Numbered from the stretch's first letter, positions 12,693 through 25,066 are shown. The stretch is DNA of 64,000 nucleotides from Adiantum capillus-veneris (GCA_014529385.2 CM043960.1:72491910-72555909); one strand, 5' to 3'. Notes: generated by a model from the sequence alone, not told the origin. Program-made: numbers and translations.

Positions 12693-15600
12693 TCATGATG
12701 AGTGTTGATAACCAGATGTGCTGTTTTGATCATCAAAAGCAAGCTCTTTCAGCATAGCTACTACACGAAGCATAGAAGGCCGTCGTGAAGGTAGCTCATC
12801 TAAGCAATCACAAGCAATCTTGAGGTAGTGCATCATTTCATACTCAACCCCGGTACCACGCAGAACGGGGTCAAGCACATCAAGGCAACTATTGGAGCCC
12901 ACATGTTGTTTGACCCATCCAACCAAGTTGTTATCTCCAAATTCTTCCTTGTGGGTTGGGCGTTGACCTATAACATGATTAAAACAAGAACAACATTTTA
13001 GCAAGGAGGTTGGCCTATTGAGAGTCAAGGAAAACACAGTTGTATGTAGAATAGATTGAAATTTTTTGCTTATCTTTAATTCGGGGAGTCCTCTACATAT
13101 AAGACCTATACACAACGTGCATTCAAGTGGTAATTACAAATCCCTTTGCTAATTTTGGAAGGGATAAACACCTCCCCCTGTAGGCCTCTGGTGCGTCGAG
13201 AAAGATCTAAGATTGTCTCGAAAGAACATGGTGGTCACTGGTCAGGCCTTTTCCTCTTTCTATGGCTCAAGCTACATATTCCTTGTCAAAGCTTTTGAGC
13301 CAGGTAGGAAATGGGCAATCAAGGTATCCTCTATGTCTACTAGTAAAGAACATGCTGTGGTCAGGCCTTGTCCTCTTTCTATGGCTCAGGCTATAGGTCA
13401 AAGCTTTTGAGCCAGATAGGAAATGGGCAATCAATGTATCCTCTATGTCTATTAGTAAAGGAAAAATTATACATGTCTTCTGACAATGAGAACAAGCTAA
13501 GCCTCTAAGGCTTAAGGAAGGATAAAATCCTTGTGAAAGTATGTTTTGGGGTCATTGTATTGGAGGCAAGCCTTTATTATGATTTGATGTCAAAAGAAAT
13601 CAGACCTCCCATGCTGACCTTTTAGCTTTCTTGGCATCTCTTTCTCTAAACCATCTAATTGAGGCTTGTGAGCTAGTCCTATATGTGGGTGTAATCAAAG
13701 ACGGCGGCGGCGGCAATGACGACAAGAACAACAACGACGATGACGATGGTGATGATGATGACAACAACAGCGTCGATGACAATGCATGACAACAACACAT
13801 GTAAGAAGGGGAGGGAAAGTAAGAAAGTTTACCTGTAACAAGCTCGAGGAGTATGACCCCAAAGGAGTAGATGTCCCCCTTGGTGGTGCACCGGAAGCTT
13901 TGGTAGTACTCGGGGGGCACATAACCAGGGGTGCCAGCAAGGGTACTCACACTCAAATGAGTGTCAAGGGCACTGATGAGTCTGGCCATCCCAAAATCAG
14001 ATACTCTAGCTTCCCAATCCCTGTCCAACAAAACATTGCTTGACTTCATATCCCTATGAATGATATGGGGGATGCAATTGTGGTGCAAAAATGCCAAGCC
14101 CCTTGCAGCCCCCTTTGCTATTTGCTTTCTAATGTCCCATGTCACCCTCTCTCTCCCTTCCTTCCCTCCGTGCAATACCTCCTCTAAGCTTCCCCCTTGC
14201 ATATACTCATACACCAACAGCCTCTCCTCCCCTACCTTGCAATACCCCAACAATGGCACCAAATTCCTGTGCTTTATCTTCCCCAATGTCTCCATCTCTG
14301 CTGTGAACTCCCTATCCCCCTGATAGCTGAATTGTATCAGCTTCTTTATCGCCACCACCGTCCCGTCCCGCAACTCCGCCCTATACACCTCCCCGAACCC
14401 CCCCGTCCCCACCATGCTCTCCTTGCTAAACCCGTTCGTCGCCTCTATCAGTTGCGAGAATGTTAGCTTCCTCAATGGCCTCTCAAATGTTGCCACATTT
14501 ATGCTCAGTGGCTCCCTCTCCCCACTCAAATTCCAGCTGCTACTCCCCCCATTGCTTGAGGACTGATTCAAGCTGCTTAGCAATGCTTGCTCCTTCTTCT
14601 TGTTCTTGCTCTTCACCGTCAGCCCCATCCACACGAGGAATGCGCTCATGCATAGAAGCGCAACCAACACCGCAAGCACGATGCTGTTGGCCATTGACAA
14701 GATGTTGAAACGCTCCTCCTTGCTTTGGCAGCTTGACGATCCACCGCTGCAAGAAGATGCAGGAGGCGTTGCCCCGGCGGCACCGCACGGACCCAATGGT
14801 GGACCACAAAGCCCTGGGTTATGAGCAAATGACTGCACAGGATTTGTTGAAAGCTGCCCTCGAGGGATTTCCCCAGAAAAGAGGTTATTGGAGACGTCGA
14901 TAGCCACCAAGAGTGTGCACTCTGATAAAACCGAAAGACTCCCTTCCAGATGATTGTAAGAGATGTCCATCACCCCCAATGCATGCAAATTGCTGAAGCT
15001 TAACGGGAGTTTACCAGTAAGCTGGTTATGGGACAATGCCAGGCTTATTAGTGAGAGCCATGACCCCATCTCCTCTGGAATGCTTCCGGAAAGCTGGTTG
15101 AAGGAGAGATCCAAGTATTGAATGGTGCGGTTTTCCGGGTTGTCATAGAGGCTACCACCCACATAGATAATGGGCTTGATACCTCTTCCTTCGCATGCAG
15201 ACATAAAGGGAGTCGTAGCAAGGGCTTCCTGAGTAATCCCAGTGTAGTCAAGCATGATCCCCATGCCAAAGCCTTTGCAAGAGCTCATTGAATTCCGCAC
15301 ATACACAAGCTGATTCCCGTATAGCACCGGGTTGCGAAGAGACATCGTAGAATGCCGGCCGAGTGTGGCTGGGATGGAGCCTGTAAGAAGATTTGTATTA
15401 AAATCCACCCACAAAAGCTGAGAGCAGTTGGCTAGTTGTGGTGGAATATTCCCAGTCAGGGTGTTGTTTCCAAGCTGAAGCAAAGTTAGCTTTTGCAAAT
15501 GTCCCAATTCTGCTGGGATTGTCCCTGTTAATAGATTGTTGTTGAGGTTGACCCACTCTAGGTCACTACATTGGGAAAGCTCCGCCGGGACCTGGCCGGT

Positions 15601-17115
15601 GAGGAGATTGTTGTTGAGGTTGAGGCTTTGAAGCATCGTGAGATTGCCGAGCTCTTTTGGGATGCCCCCACTAAGCTGGTTGTACCAAAGAGACAGCCTT
15701 TCCAGAGTGGGTAAATAGCTCAGTTGAGAGGGAATGCTGCCTGTGAGCTTGTTAAAGCTAAGATCAAGAATCTTAAGGTGAAGGCAGTTCATGAGCGACG
15801 ACGGTATCGTGCCCGAAATCTGATTGTTGGCCAAAAGTAGCTGCTCTAGAACATAGCCATTGAAAGGAGGACACATTTCCTCTGGAATGCTGCCACTTAG
15901 AAAGTTTGCACTCAGATCCAAGATTCTTAACTTGCTGCAATTCATCAAGGTGGCATCAACAAAGCCCGTGAACGCGTTAAACTCCAGGCGGAGTACCTCC
16001 ATTGCCTGCAATCCTGATAAGACCGCATTTGGTAAATCCCCATTAAGCTTGTTATTTGCCAGAGTAAGCACTTGCAGTTTGGTGCAAGACACGAATGACG
16101 TCGGAAGCGGTCCTGACAAGTTATTGCCAGCCACGTCGAGGTTGACTAGTGTTCTACACAAATTGCTTATGACATTGTCCGGAAGAGATCCGACAAGATG
16201 ATTTTTGCTGATATGAAGCTTCTCAATCGTCGTGAGCTTGCTTAGAAAATCTGGCACTTGAGAGGAGAACTGGTTAGCAGTAAGATTGAGAGATGTCATA
16301 TTTGTGCAGCTTTGAAGCGAACTTGGCAGCGGGCCGAACAAGGCATTCGAGGAGAGGTCCACAGAAATCAATGCTCCGCAAGTGGCGAAGAAGCCGTCGG
16401 GCACGGCACCGGAAATTTTGTTGCTGGAGAAGTCAAGGGAAAGAAGAGAGCAATTTGAAAGCAGAGTGGGAGGTAAAGTTCCACCAATGAGGTTCCTTGC
16501 AAGGTGAAAATGGAGGAGAGAAGGGCAAAAGCTGATACTGACCCCACTGAGGCCGCCGGTGAATTTATTGCCGGAGAGATCGAGGGTCAAAAGGTAATCG
16601 CATCCTGAGAGGAAGTTGGATGGAATGTCCCCGCTTAAGGCATTGTTGGAGAGGTTTAGCGAGCGAATGCCGCCACAACCAGACAGTAGAGTTGCTGGAA
16701 GACCGCCAAAGAAGTAGTTTCCGGACAGATTAAGCACTTGAAGAGCGGTGCAAGTACGTGGGAGTATAGTGGAGAGGTTGCCAGTGAAGTGGTTGCCTGA
16801 GAGATCAAGAGTGTGAAGAAAAGAGAGATGAGCTAACCAAAAAGAGAAGGAAAGAGGGCCGGCGAGGTTCGAATTCGGCAGCGAGATGCTTTGTACACGC
16901 GCTGCGGAGTCGCATTCGATGCCGATCCAATTGCAAGGGCTCGATGAAGAGCTTTCCCAGCTTGCTAAACTGTGAGATGGATCTTGCTGAACTTGGTCCT
17001 TGAAGCGAAGAAGAGCATCAATTTCAAGAGGAAGAGAAGAGGCCGCCGTAGCCATACTCAACAGTAGGAAGCACCATCGAATGCAGGAATTGATGCGGCC
17101 AGGAGGACGACCCAT
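12693..17115 (-). CDS. BRL2/VH1-like leucine-rich repeat receptor kinase, two exons
   Basis: Exon 1 runs from the ATG at 17115 to 13833 and exon 2 from 12967 to 12693. The 865-bp intron starts GT and ends AG and interrupts a Gly codon after its first base; the joined frame gives 1185 residues. Visible parts: signal peptide (about 1-28), N-cap with CNWIGIEC (61-68), some two dozen LRRs, an island domain at about 595-665 containing YVRN and SCKGFG, further LRRs, a C-cap (CGPP), a transmembrane helix near 808-832 and a Ser/Thr kinase. The kinase has the glycine loop GTGGFGEV (903-910), Lys924 in VAIKK, HRD 1020-1022 and DFG 1040-1042. The island between LRRs defines the BRI1/BRL family, plasma-membrane receptors for brassinosteroid or related cues; the island, GQLST segment and kinase look closest to BRL2/VH1, which is linked to vascular development. 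Ligand binding cannot be judged here. It is the only intact host gene in the window, flanked by transposons on both sides. Confidence 0.93.
12968..13832 (-). other. Intron of the BRL2-like gene
   Basis: GT donor at 13832-13831 and AG acceptor at 12969-12968 on the minus strand. Splicing joins LVTG to QRPT, as in the continuous kinase domains of relatives. If unspliced, the exon 1 frame runs into unrelated Ser- and Pro-rich sequence. The intron carries a GAC/AAC-type trinucleotide tract at about 13690-13800 and a tandem duplication at 13221-13461. Confidence 0.88.
13221..13461. repeat. Tandem duplication inside the BRL2-like intron
   Basis: Two direct copies (13221-13344 and 13345-13461), each starting AAAGAACATG and ending near TAGTAAAG. 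They share the phrases TCCTCTTTCTATGGCTCA and AAAGCTTTTGAGCCAG. The second copy is shorter by a small internal deletion, and the copies differ at several bases. Confidence 0.85.
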
Positions 17116-17321
17116 TGAATTAGCAGAGCTGTGAATTGATAAAGAAGTGAGCTAATTATTTGCTGCAGAGCGATGGAAGCTCATCATCTAATGCAGTAGC
17201 TGCAGAGGAGCCGGGGAGGATGAAGGGACTTTGTTCGATTAATTTACGGTGGCCTGTTTAGTAAAGTTAATGGCGGATGAGCTGTTTTTGTATAGGGGGA
17301 AGTGATGGTGCACGCTTGCAC

Positions 17322-17359
<38 letters not shown>

Positions 17360-17600
17360 TGCTCTGCTTTGCTTGGGCTTGATGTGCAAGTGAAGATTAT
17401 TAGAAAAGTAATTGAGCTGCTAGAGAGAGAAATCTACTAATCTTACAGAGAGAAAGTGTGCTGTTTTGAGAGAGAGAGAGAGAGAGAGAGAGAGGTGTTT
17501 TCATTAGTGTTTAGAGAAAGAAGCTTAGAGAGACAAAAGCCTTGGGTTGGGAGAAGGATTTTGAGAAGCAACCTCAGTACACCACGATCCATTTAAACAA
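17116..17600 (-). promoter_or_regulatory. Upstream region of the BRL2-like gene with CT-rich tracts
   Basis: Directly upstream of the ATG. Two GA runs on the plus strand (17324-17356 and 17468-17494) read as CT runs on the gene strand. CT-rich microsatellites are common in plant 5' UTRs and core promoters. No TATA box or start site is assigned. Confidence 0.4.
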
Positions 17601-18455
17601 GTGCACAAAGCAACGAGGGTGCCCCCCTCTTCCACCCATATTTTTATGAACAAATCTAGGTGTATGCTCCCCAATCTCAATGCTCCCATTTCCCTCCCTT
17701 TTTAAAAGTTTAAGACCTTCCCCCTCCCTTTGCCCTTTCACACATGGCCAAAAAACAAAGTCTCTTCTCCTATCAATGCCTATACACTCTCTACATATAC
17801 AGGTGGTGAAAAGCAGAAGTTGAACCCAATTGCTACCATGGTAGCTCTATATGCATATGTATTTCAGTTGCACAAACAAAAAGAATTCCATGGTAGCCAC
17901 CACAGCCTATGCCCATGGATTCGATCTCTCGCCCCAACATTATGGTTCTTTAGCTTCTTGCATTATGTGCATATCAACATAAATTATAATGAAGTTAAAA
18001 CCCACTTCCCAATGGGTAAAAAGATAAAGAAAAATGCTACTATGAAGCATTGTGTATCTGTATGCAATGTGTGTGAGGGCCCCTAAGAGGCCAACTACGA
18101 CAAGTTGAGACCAAAGACTAAGGTGTAGTCCCCTTGCACATGTGCATGCCTCCTTTACCTCTCTTGACTACTATTGGGCTTATGGGTTTGTTCCATTTGA
18201 CCCATAGGCACCATACAAAATGGCAATGAAATGCCACATATGAGTGATATGCCACCTCTCACCTAGTCTTGGTAGTATGTTGGAAGGATTAATCATAACT
18301 TTGAAGCTATGTGAGGTACTTGGGCATTATCTCAATGGAGACAAAACATCAAGCTATTGGGGACTAACTAGCTGATCTCATTAGTTCTTAGTTGAAGCAC
18401 TTTGGTGCATAGTCAACTTTATTAGCAAGTAAGTGCCTCACTTTCCCAAAGTACA
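17601..18455. other. Intergenic stretch, nothing recognised
   Basis: No coding region, RNA gene or clear transposon feature is supported here. The open frame at 17730-18086 has no recognisable motif. Confidence 0.4.
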
Positions 18456-19050
18456 TGTTGGGAATAGGGTTGTAAAATTGCATGCAAAGATGGAGAAGAA
18501 GAAGGAGAAGCTCAAGGGTACACACACACAAGATTGTGTATTAGTGAGTGTACCAATACAAGATAAGTATAGCCCAAGAATGGTTGGTGTATATGAAAGT
18601 TGAGGAAAAAAACCTCCTAGCGATGGAAAAAATAACATGGTGGTCGTAAGTGTGTTCAAACACATCACTACCACAATATGGTGATAAATCTTTCTAAGAG
18701 TGATGCAATTGACATGACACGGCACTCATGTATAGGAAGTGTCATGCTCTAACACAATCACTCCATAACTGAGAATAAGCCTAAACATTTGCGAAAATAT
18801 TTGAACTTCTCATGAGAAGAGACCCAATAGATCCTTTGTAAAAAGGTCTACACAGTTATCTTGTGTAGGGACATAAGCCAAGCTGGCCTTTCTTGTAGAG
18901 AGTTTCTCCCTAACATAATACTAATGCACTTGAATGTCCTTTTGTGAGCATGGAACATTGGGTTCCTCGCAACTACTAATTTTCCTTGAGTGTAGTGAAG
19001 ATAGTGGTGATAGGGGACTATTGTCCAACACCCAACTCAATGAATAAACA
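18456..19050 (-). mobile_element. Decayed 3' end of a copia-A-family element
   Basis: 18456-18686 resembles the copia A LTR throughout (starts TGTTGGGAATAGGG, contains AAACCTCCTA and CACATCACTACCACA). It is followed, as in copia A, by the C-terminal RNase H end of pol read on the minus strand (for example GGGTTCCTCGCAAC and CCAACACCCAA). The frame is broken in many places. It has the same orientation as copia A and is clearly older. The rest of the element is missing or unrecognisable. Confidence 0.75.
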
Positions 19051-19872
19051 AGGGCTTTTACTCGCAAGCCCTAGTCATAGAGACACGAGCATAAGAGGGA
19101 CTCACTTATTGCAGCTTCCATCACCAAACAATGTAAAACGGGTGAAAGTGTAGAAGTCACCACCCATATTCATGGTCCTTTACCGCCGCAACTCAAGTCA
19201 TAGGACCCTCGCTTGCACACACAGACATCTCTACTACATAAACCCGACCCACCACCATGGGGATGGAGCAACCTGTGCTTCCCTATGCACAACTGAGAGC
19301 CTACCTTAATCATGATAGAAAACTTAGTAAAAGATGAACTAAGTACCCCTCTTCCTTGCTTATAAGTTATAATTAGCTGATGCACAAAGTACCTATTCAA
19401 TAGGACCCACACAATTATTACCCATACAAACTCCCACCTAGCACACACCGATGAGAAATATGCACACACCAAATTTGTACAGTTTGTACATGCATGTCAT
19501 ATGTACATGTAAGGCTCCAAAACCATAAAAATCATCCAATAAATTTCTTAGGGTTGACCCATATCATTTCTCAATGGGCCCCCAACATGCATGAAACCTT
19601 TTCAATTGTTTTATGTACATGCTTTAGCTTCTTGTAGACATCCTCCTTTTTGCATACCACAAAATCATCACTATATAAGAGAGCTTAAAAAAACATAGAT
19701 TCTCTCACCATCCACCCCCATGTTGCATCTAATAACCATACACATAACATACCAAGAGATTTTTTCATTGAAACAAAAGCTCGTATGCTCATGGCCTAAA
19801 ATACATACATCTTACCTCATAGACATTGAATTGTAGCCCTTTATTTTCCACAAGTCCATATTCAAAAGCCCC
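19051..19872. other. Region left of copia A, possible decayed reverse transcriptase
   Basis: No intact gene. On the minus strand near 19645-19690 a short stretch reads LLYSDDFVVCKK, which resembles the YxDD core of a reverse transcriptase. Surrounding frames are broken and the element type cannot be decided. Together with the sequence right of 25066 it is the split target of copia A. Confidence 0.3.
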
Positions 19873-19877
19873 AAATT

Positions 19878-20104
19878 TGTTAGAATTAGGGTTGCAGAGA
19901 AACACACACAGCTTGGAGAAGACGAAGGAAGCTCAAGGCACACAATAGAGAGTGTGTTACTTAGTGTGCAATGGAAAAATGGATAGCCCTAGAGTGATGG
20001 GCGTATATACAATGCACGGGGGAAAAAACCTCCTAAAGAGGGAAAAAATGCCCCGGCGGTCCTAATGTGTTCACACACATCACTGCCACATGTATATGGT
20101 AACA
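19878..20104 (-). repeat. 3' LTR of copia A
   Basis: 227 bp, TG...CA ends. On the minus strand it follows the polypurine tract at 20105-20114 (AGGGGGGATT). It differs from the partner LTR at six sites, all A/G or C/T. Confidence 0.95.
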
Positions 20105-20114
20105 AATCCCCCCT
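20105..20114 (-). other. Polypurine tract of copia A
   Basis: The minus strand reads AGGGGGGATT directly before the 3' LTR, the usual primer for plus-strand DNA synthesis. Confidence 0.85.
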
Positions 20115-20179
20115 AGAGTGATGCGGTGAACGAGAGCTCGCACATGAGTAAAGGGAAGTGCCATGCCCTGAGGACAGGA

Positions 20180-23100
20180 TCAGTCCACAAAGGGAAGTAA
20201 GCCCAAAGCTTTGCGGAAAGCTTCAAGCTTCTCACGAGACAATGCCTTTGTGAAAAGATCTGCAAGGTTGTCCTGTGTTGGCACATAAGCCAAGCTGATC
20301 TCTCCTGCTGAGAGCCTCTCCCTGACATAGTGGTAATGCACCTCAATGTGCTTTGTGCGAGAATAAAAAACTGGGTTCCTCACAACTGCCAATGCACTCT
20401 GACTGTCAGTGTAGATAGTGTTGGCAGTGTCCTGTCCAACACCCAAATCAGCCATAAGGCATCTGAGCCATACACACTCAACTGTCGCTGTGAAGACTGC
20501 CCTGTACTCAGCCTCAAAACTCAAAGTGTCCATAGTAGGTTGCTTCTTGCTCAACCATGATATACATGAACTGCCAAGCATGAAACAAAAACCACTTGTG
20601 GACACTCGCGTGTCAAAACAACCAGCCCAATCTGAGTCCGAAAAAGCATGTAAGTCTGGCGGCAATGATCCCCCCTTGGGATAAAACAAGCCAAGATGTA
20701 AAGTGCCACTAAGGTAGCAGAAAATCCTCTTGACAGCCTGCCAATGCTTAGACCCTGGGCTACGCATAAATCTGCTGACCTGTGAGACGGCAAACTGAAT
20801 ATTTGGCCTCGTGTTGCATACATAAATGAGGCAGCCAACAGCAGTTTGGTAAAGAGTGACATCTGCAAGATCGCCAACATCATGTAGACTCAATTTCAAA
20901 CTTGTTTCCGTGGGAGTGGCAATAGGTTTGCAATCCTCAAGTCCAAACTTACATAGCAATGTCTCTATGTAACTTTTCTGACACAAGGCAATACCACCAT
21001 CACACTGCTTAAACTGTATACCCAAATAATGATGCAACAGCCCCAAATCTTTCATCTTGAAAGTAGCATTCAAATCAGCCTTAAATTCAGCAATATGTCT
21101 CTCATTTGGTCCAGTGATCAGCAAATCATCAACATAAAGAACCACGATGAGAAATACATCACCCTCACGCTTTACATACAATGTGCTTTCTGTTGGACTG
21201 TTACGAAAGCCTTGTTTGACCAAATGAGTGTCAGCTTTCTCATACCAAGCACGAGGAGATTGCTTCAACCCATACAAAGCCTTGTTACATTTGCACACTT
21301 TGTCCTCTTGTCCTTTTATGACAAAACCGCGAGGCTGCATTACATAAACTTCCTCAAATATGTCACCATTCAAGAAAGCAGTAACAATGTCTGATTGATG
21401 TACATCCCAACCAAAATGAGCTGCCAATGCACATAGAAAACGCACAGTAGTCATACGACAAGTGGGAGCAAAAGTCTCTTCATAATCTATGCCTTTTTGT
21501 TGTGCATAACCCTTTGCAACAAGTCGAGCCTTATGGCGATCAATCTCACCATCCGGCTTGCGTTTCAACTTGTAAACCCACTTCGTACCAATGGCCTTTT
21601 TGCCAGGAGGCAAATCACATAATTAAAGTCCATGTGTCATTTTCTATAAGTGCATCATATTCTGATTGCATGGCAGCCATCCAATTTTCTGAATTCTGTG
21701 CTTCATCAAAAGACAGAGGCTCCTCAACATCATGTAAACTAGACACAGCCAAAGTATAACAATCTAATGCATAAGATGCATGGCGAGAGCCTGAACGAGT
21801 ACGACTAGACAAAGGTGCATCCAATTTACTGTCACGCAAAGTGTGCACCAGCCATTTTGGCATACCTCTAGCCTGCTCATTTTCAGCCCTTTCCTCATCA
21901 TCTGCATCATGTACATCTGCATCAGTAATAGACTGATCTAATACATTTTCAGAAACCCCCATAGGCTGTACATTTGCCTCATTGGAACTTACATTCGTAT
22001 TTCCACCACTGAAAAGAGGCAACAAAGTGTCATAAATGTCGTGTGAGCTTACATTACTGTCTCTAGTACATGACAGCAAGGGCTGAACAGAATCTTCCAC
22101 AAACACTACATCGCGTGAAACCAGAATACGTTTTGTTTGCGGATGATACAACCTGTAACCTTTGCTTTCAGCACTATAACCAACAAAAATACATTTGACA
22201 GCCTTATCATCCAATTTTCTGCGCTGCACTTGTGGCACCAAAGCATATGCCAAACAGCCAAAAACACGCATGTGCTCAATAGAAGGCTTTCTATCATGCC
22301 ATGCTTCATATGGAGTAATAGACTGCAAAGCTTTCGTAGGACACCTGTTAAGTACAAAAGTGGCACACATGATGGCCTCAAGCCAAAAAGAATGCGGTAA
22401 AGCTTGACTTTTGACCATACATCGTGCCATTTCCATTAGTGACCTGTTTTTCCTCTCAGCAACACCATTTTGCTGAGGTGTATAAGGCACTGTACATTGG
22501 TGTTTTATCCCACGACTAGCCAGAAATGCATTAAATTCATGAGACATGTACTCCCCCCCTCGATCGGAACGGAGGGTGCCCATAGTACATTTCGAGACAT
22601 TTTCAGCCATAGCCAAAAATTGATTGAAGCACATAAAAACTTCGGACTTCGCTTTAAGCGGAAATACCCATGCATGCCTGGAATAATCATCAATGAAAGT
22701 CACGAAGTACAGGTAATTGCCCAAGGACGGAGTTTGCATGGGCCCACAAACATCACTATGCACAAGCTGCAACCTGCATGTGGCCCGAACTGAACCATCC
22801 TTTGGAAATTTAGAACGCTGCATCTTACCCAAAATACAGCCTTCACAAACATGTTTGACAGGTGCTTCAAGAGGTGGCAAAGAAGCAACCATATCAGATT
22901 TTTGCAAACGTAGCAAACTGGCAAAATTCAGATGACCAAAACGTGCATGCCAATGTTTTGCATCTGAAATAGCCCTTGAATCTGCAATAGCATTTGCAAA
23001 GTTTTGTCCACACTTGTCATACAAAGTGAGCTTATACAGCCCACAGCACAAAAGGCCAGATGCAACAATTTCATCACCAAAACTGAGATCATGAATTGTA

Positions 23101-24473
23101 CATCTGTCATCCACAAATTTGACTACAAGTCCAAGTCTAGCAAGTGTGGATACAGACAAGAGATTCTTCTTGATCCCAGGTACATAAAGTGCATCAACAA
23201 GTGTGAAAGAACTGCCATTAGCAGCAGTAAGCACAATCTTTCCAACTCCCTGAACTGGATAAGAGGCGTTGTTGGCACAAGTGACTGAATTCCCATGAGG
23301 GACAGACTCAAGAGAGGTAAACAATTCACAATGTGAGGTAATGTGCTTTGTAGCACCACTGTCGAAATACCACACATGTGAATTTGCAGCAACGACTGAC
23401 AAGCATGCATCATGGACAGCAGGATTGTAAGTGCACTCTGCACTAAAAGCCCATTCTGCATCAACATCAGCAACACAGTCTCCTTTCACAGAAGACTCAA
23501 CAATGGCTGCATTTGTAGTGGAACCAGCATTTGCAGTGCAACCACCCTCTTTCTTCTTAGCCTCTTTGGCCTTCAACTTAGGACACAACTTGATCAAGTG
23601 ATCATTGGCTTTACAATAATGGCAACGCATCTTCTTTTTGCCCTTATCACCAGAATTACCAGACGAAGTATTTCCAATATAAGCATTAGGAACATAATTT
23701 TTGCCACTCGCAGCAGAACCATAAGAAGTGGCTGCATTACTGTTACCACCCTTTCTTTGAGAAGCAATAAAAGCCTGTTCAACTGCACGCTGCCTAGTCC
23801 TGTTTTTTCTAGAAAGTGACTCTTGCAACAGCAATGTGCATAATGCATCAAACTTGACAACTTCAGGATTTCCTTGGGTCATCAGTCTCCAAGTACTAGC
23901 AAATGTCTGGTAGGAATCTGGTAAGGCGTCAAGAACCGTCTGCACAAGGGAACTGTCTGAAATGACTTCACCTGCAGAAATAAGTTGCTCATTGATATCC
24001 TTGACACTAGCAAGGAAAGTGTCCATATCATCTTCCTCATGCATAATCTTCGACTCCAGCTCTTTACGCAGCAAAGCAATTTTAGCCTCATTGCGGCTTG
24101 CATAAAGACCTGCTAAAATATCCCAAGCCTGTTTTGCAGATTTTGCTGAACGGATGTGAGGAACAATGGTGCGCTTCACAGACAACGCAATCAATGCATG
24201 AGCCTGCGCATCCTTAACATCCCAGCGAGCTTGTTCTGCCATAGGCAAAACAACTCTAACAGCTGCAATCCTTGCAGCAAGACCTGCAACATCCTCAACA
24301 TCGCCTACATCCTCAGAACCAGGACGTACATCAATGCCCTGCACAATGTTCCAGACACCCTTTGACACAAGAACATGTTGCATCATATAAGCCCACATAG
24401 GGTAGTTGTCCCCATCCAACCTATCCTCAGCAACAAACATCTTGAACACATCTGTGTTGTTGTTGTCAGCCAT
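20180..24473 (-). pseudogene. Copia A gag-pol polyprotein, single frameshift
   Basis: The start is the ATG at 24473 (MADNNNTD); the frame is open further upstream, but that part lies in the leader and looks non-coding. In order: gag, zinc knuckle CHYCKANDH, protease (FDSGATKH, Asp371), pre-integrase HHCC, integrase with Asp574, Asp637 and Glu673 (D-x35-E), reverse transcriptase with YVDD, and RNase H ending at 20180. PR-IN-RT-RNH order is the Ty1/copia hallmark. At 21620-21623 four extra bases shift the frame just before the RT motif LPPGKKAIGTKWVYK; the first frame then stops at 21615. No other stop is seen in about 1,430 codons, so the lesion is recent or an assembly error. The protein would form virus-like particles and copy and integrate the element. 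Confidence 0.92.
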
Positions 24474-24820
24474 GGTAAATGCTGCATCTAATGTGAAAAC
24501 TGCCCAAAAATAGGAGAAACGGAGCGGGAACAACCTGGCTATATAGCACAAACCGTAGAAGACTATAAGGCACCTATTATGCAGAAAACGGCAGTGACAG
24601 AAATTCTGCACAAAAGAATGAAATAGCCTGTGCAGTAATGCCTGTAGTGGAAACGGAGGCCGAAATGAGCCCAAATCAAAATTCTGAGCAAGCCTAGCTC
24701 TTCGAGCTGTCCCAAAATATTTGTCAACCTGCGAACGCTTGCCAAAGCTCACTGAAATCGGAGAAAGTGAGCAGGCGTGTGCTGGAGCAGCTGGCGACTA
24801 AGCCCGGGAGGACGTGACCT

Positions 24821-24832
24821 GCTCTGATACCA
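24821..24832 (-). other. Primer-binding site of copia A
   Basis: GCTCTGATACCA on the plus strand, complement of the initiator tRNA-Met type primer-binding site, 2 bp from the 5' LTR. Confidence 0.92.
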
Positions 24833-24834
24833 AT

Positions 24835-25061
24835 TGTTGGAATTAGGGTTGCAGAGAAACACACACAGCTTGGAGAAGACGAAGGAAGCTCAAGGCACAC
24901 AATAGAGAGTGTGTTACTTAGTGTGCAATGGAAAGATGGATAGCCCTAGAGTGATGGGCATATATACAATGCACGGAGGAAAAAACCTCCTAAAGAGGGA
25001 AAAAATGCCTCGGCGGTCCTAATGTGTTCACACACATCACTACCACATGTATATGGTAACA
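24835..25061 (-). repeat. 5' LTR of copia A
   Basis: 227 bp, same length as the partner at 19878-20104, ending with the same ATATGGTAACA edge. Transcription of the element would start in this LTR on the minus strand. Confidence 0.95.
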
Positions 25062-25066
25062 AAATT

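Larger units (their letters stand above)
19878..25061 (-). mobile_element. Complete Ty1/copia retrotransposon, copia A
   Basis: Two 227-bp LTRs (19878-20104 and 24835-25061) flank a primer-binding site, a gag-pol frame and a polypurine tract. The 5-bp target duplication AAATT is present at 19873-19877 and 25062-25066, so both ends are intact. The LTRs differ at 6 positions by eye, all transitions, which marks a fairly recent insertion. The coding frame is broken once. Confidence 0.95.

Noticed and set aside
13600-13832. Continuation of the receptor kinase frame past exon 1
   Set aside because: Reads into Ser- and Pro-rich intron sequence; the GT-AG intron restores kinase homology in exon 2.
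24474-24752. Upstream extension of the copia A gag frame
   Set aside because: Open in frame but within the leader, rich in Phe, Leu, Arg and Cys, unlike gag; the ATG at 24473 gives a typical gag start.
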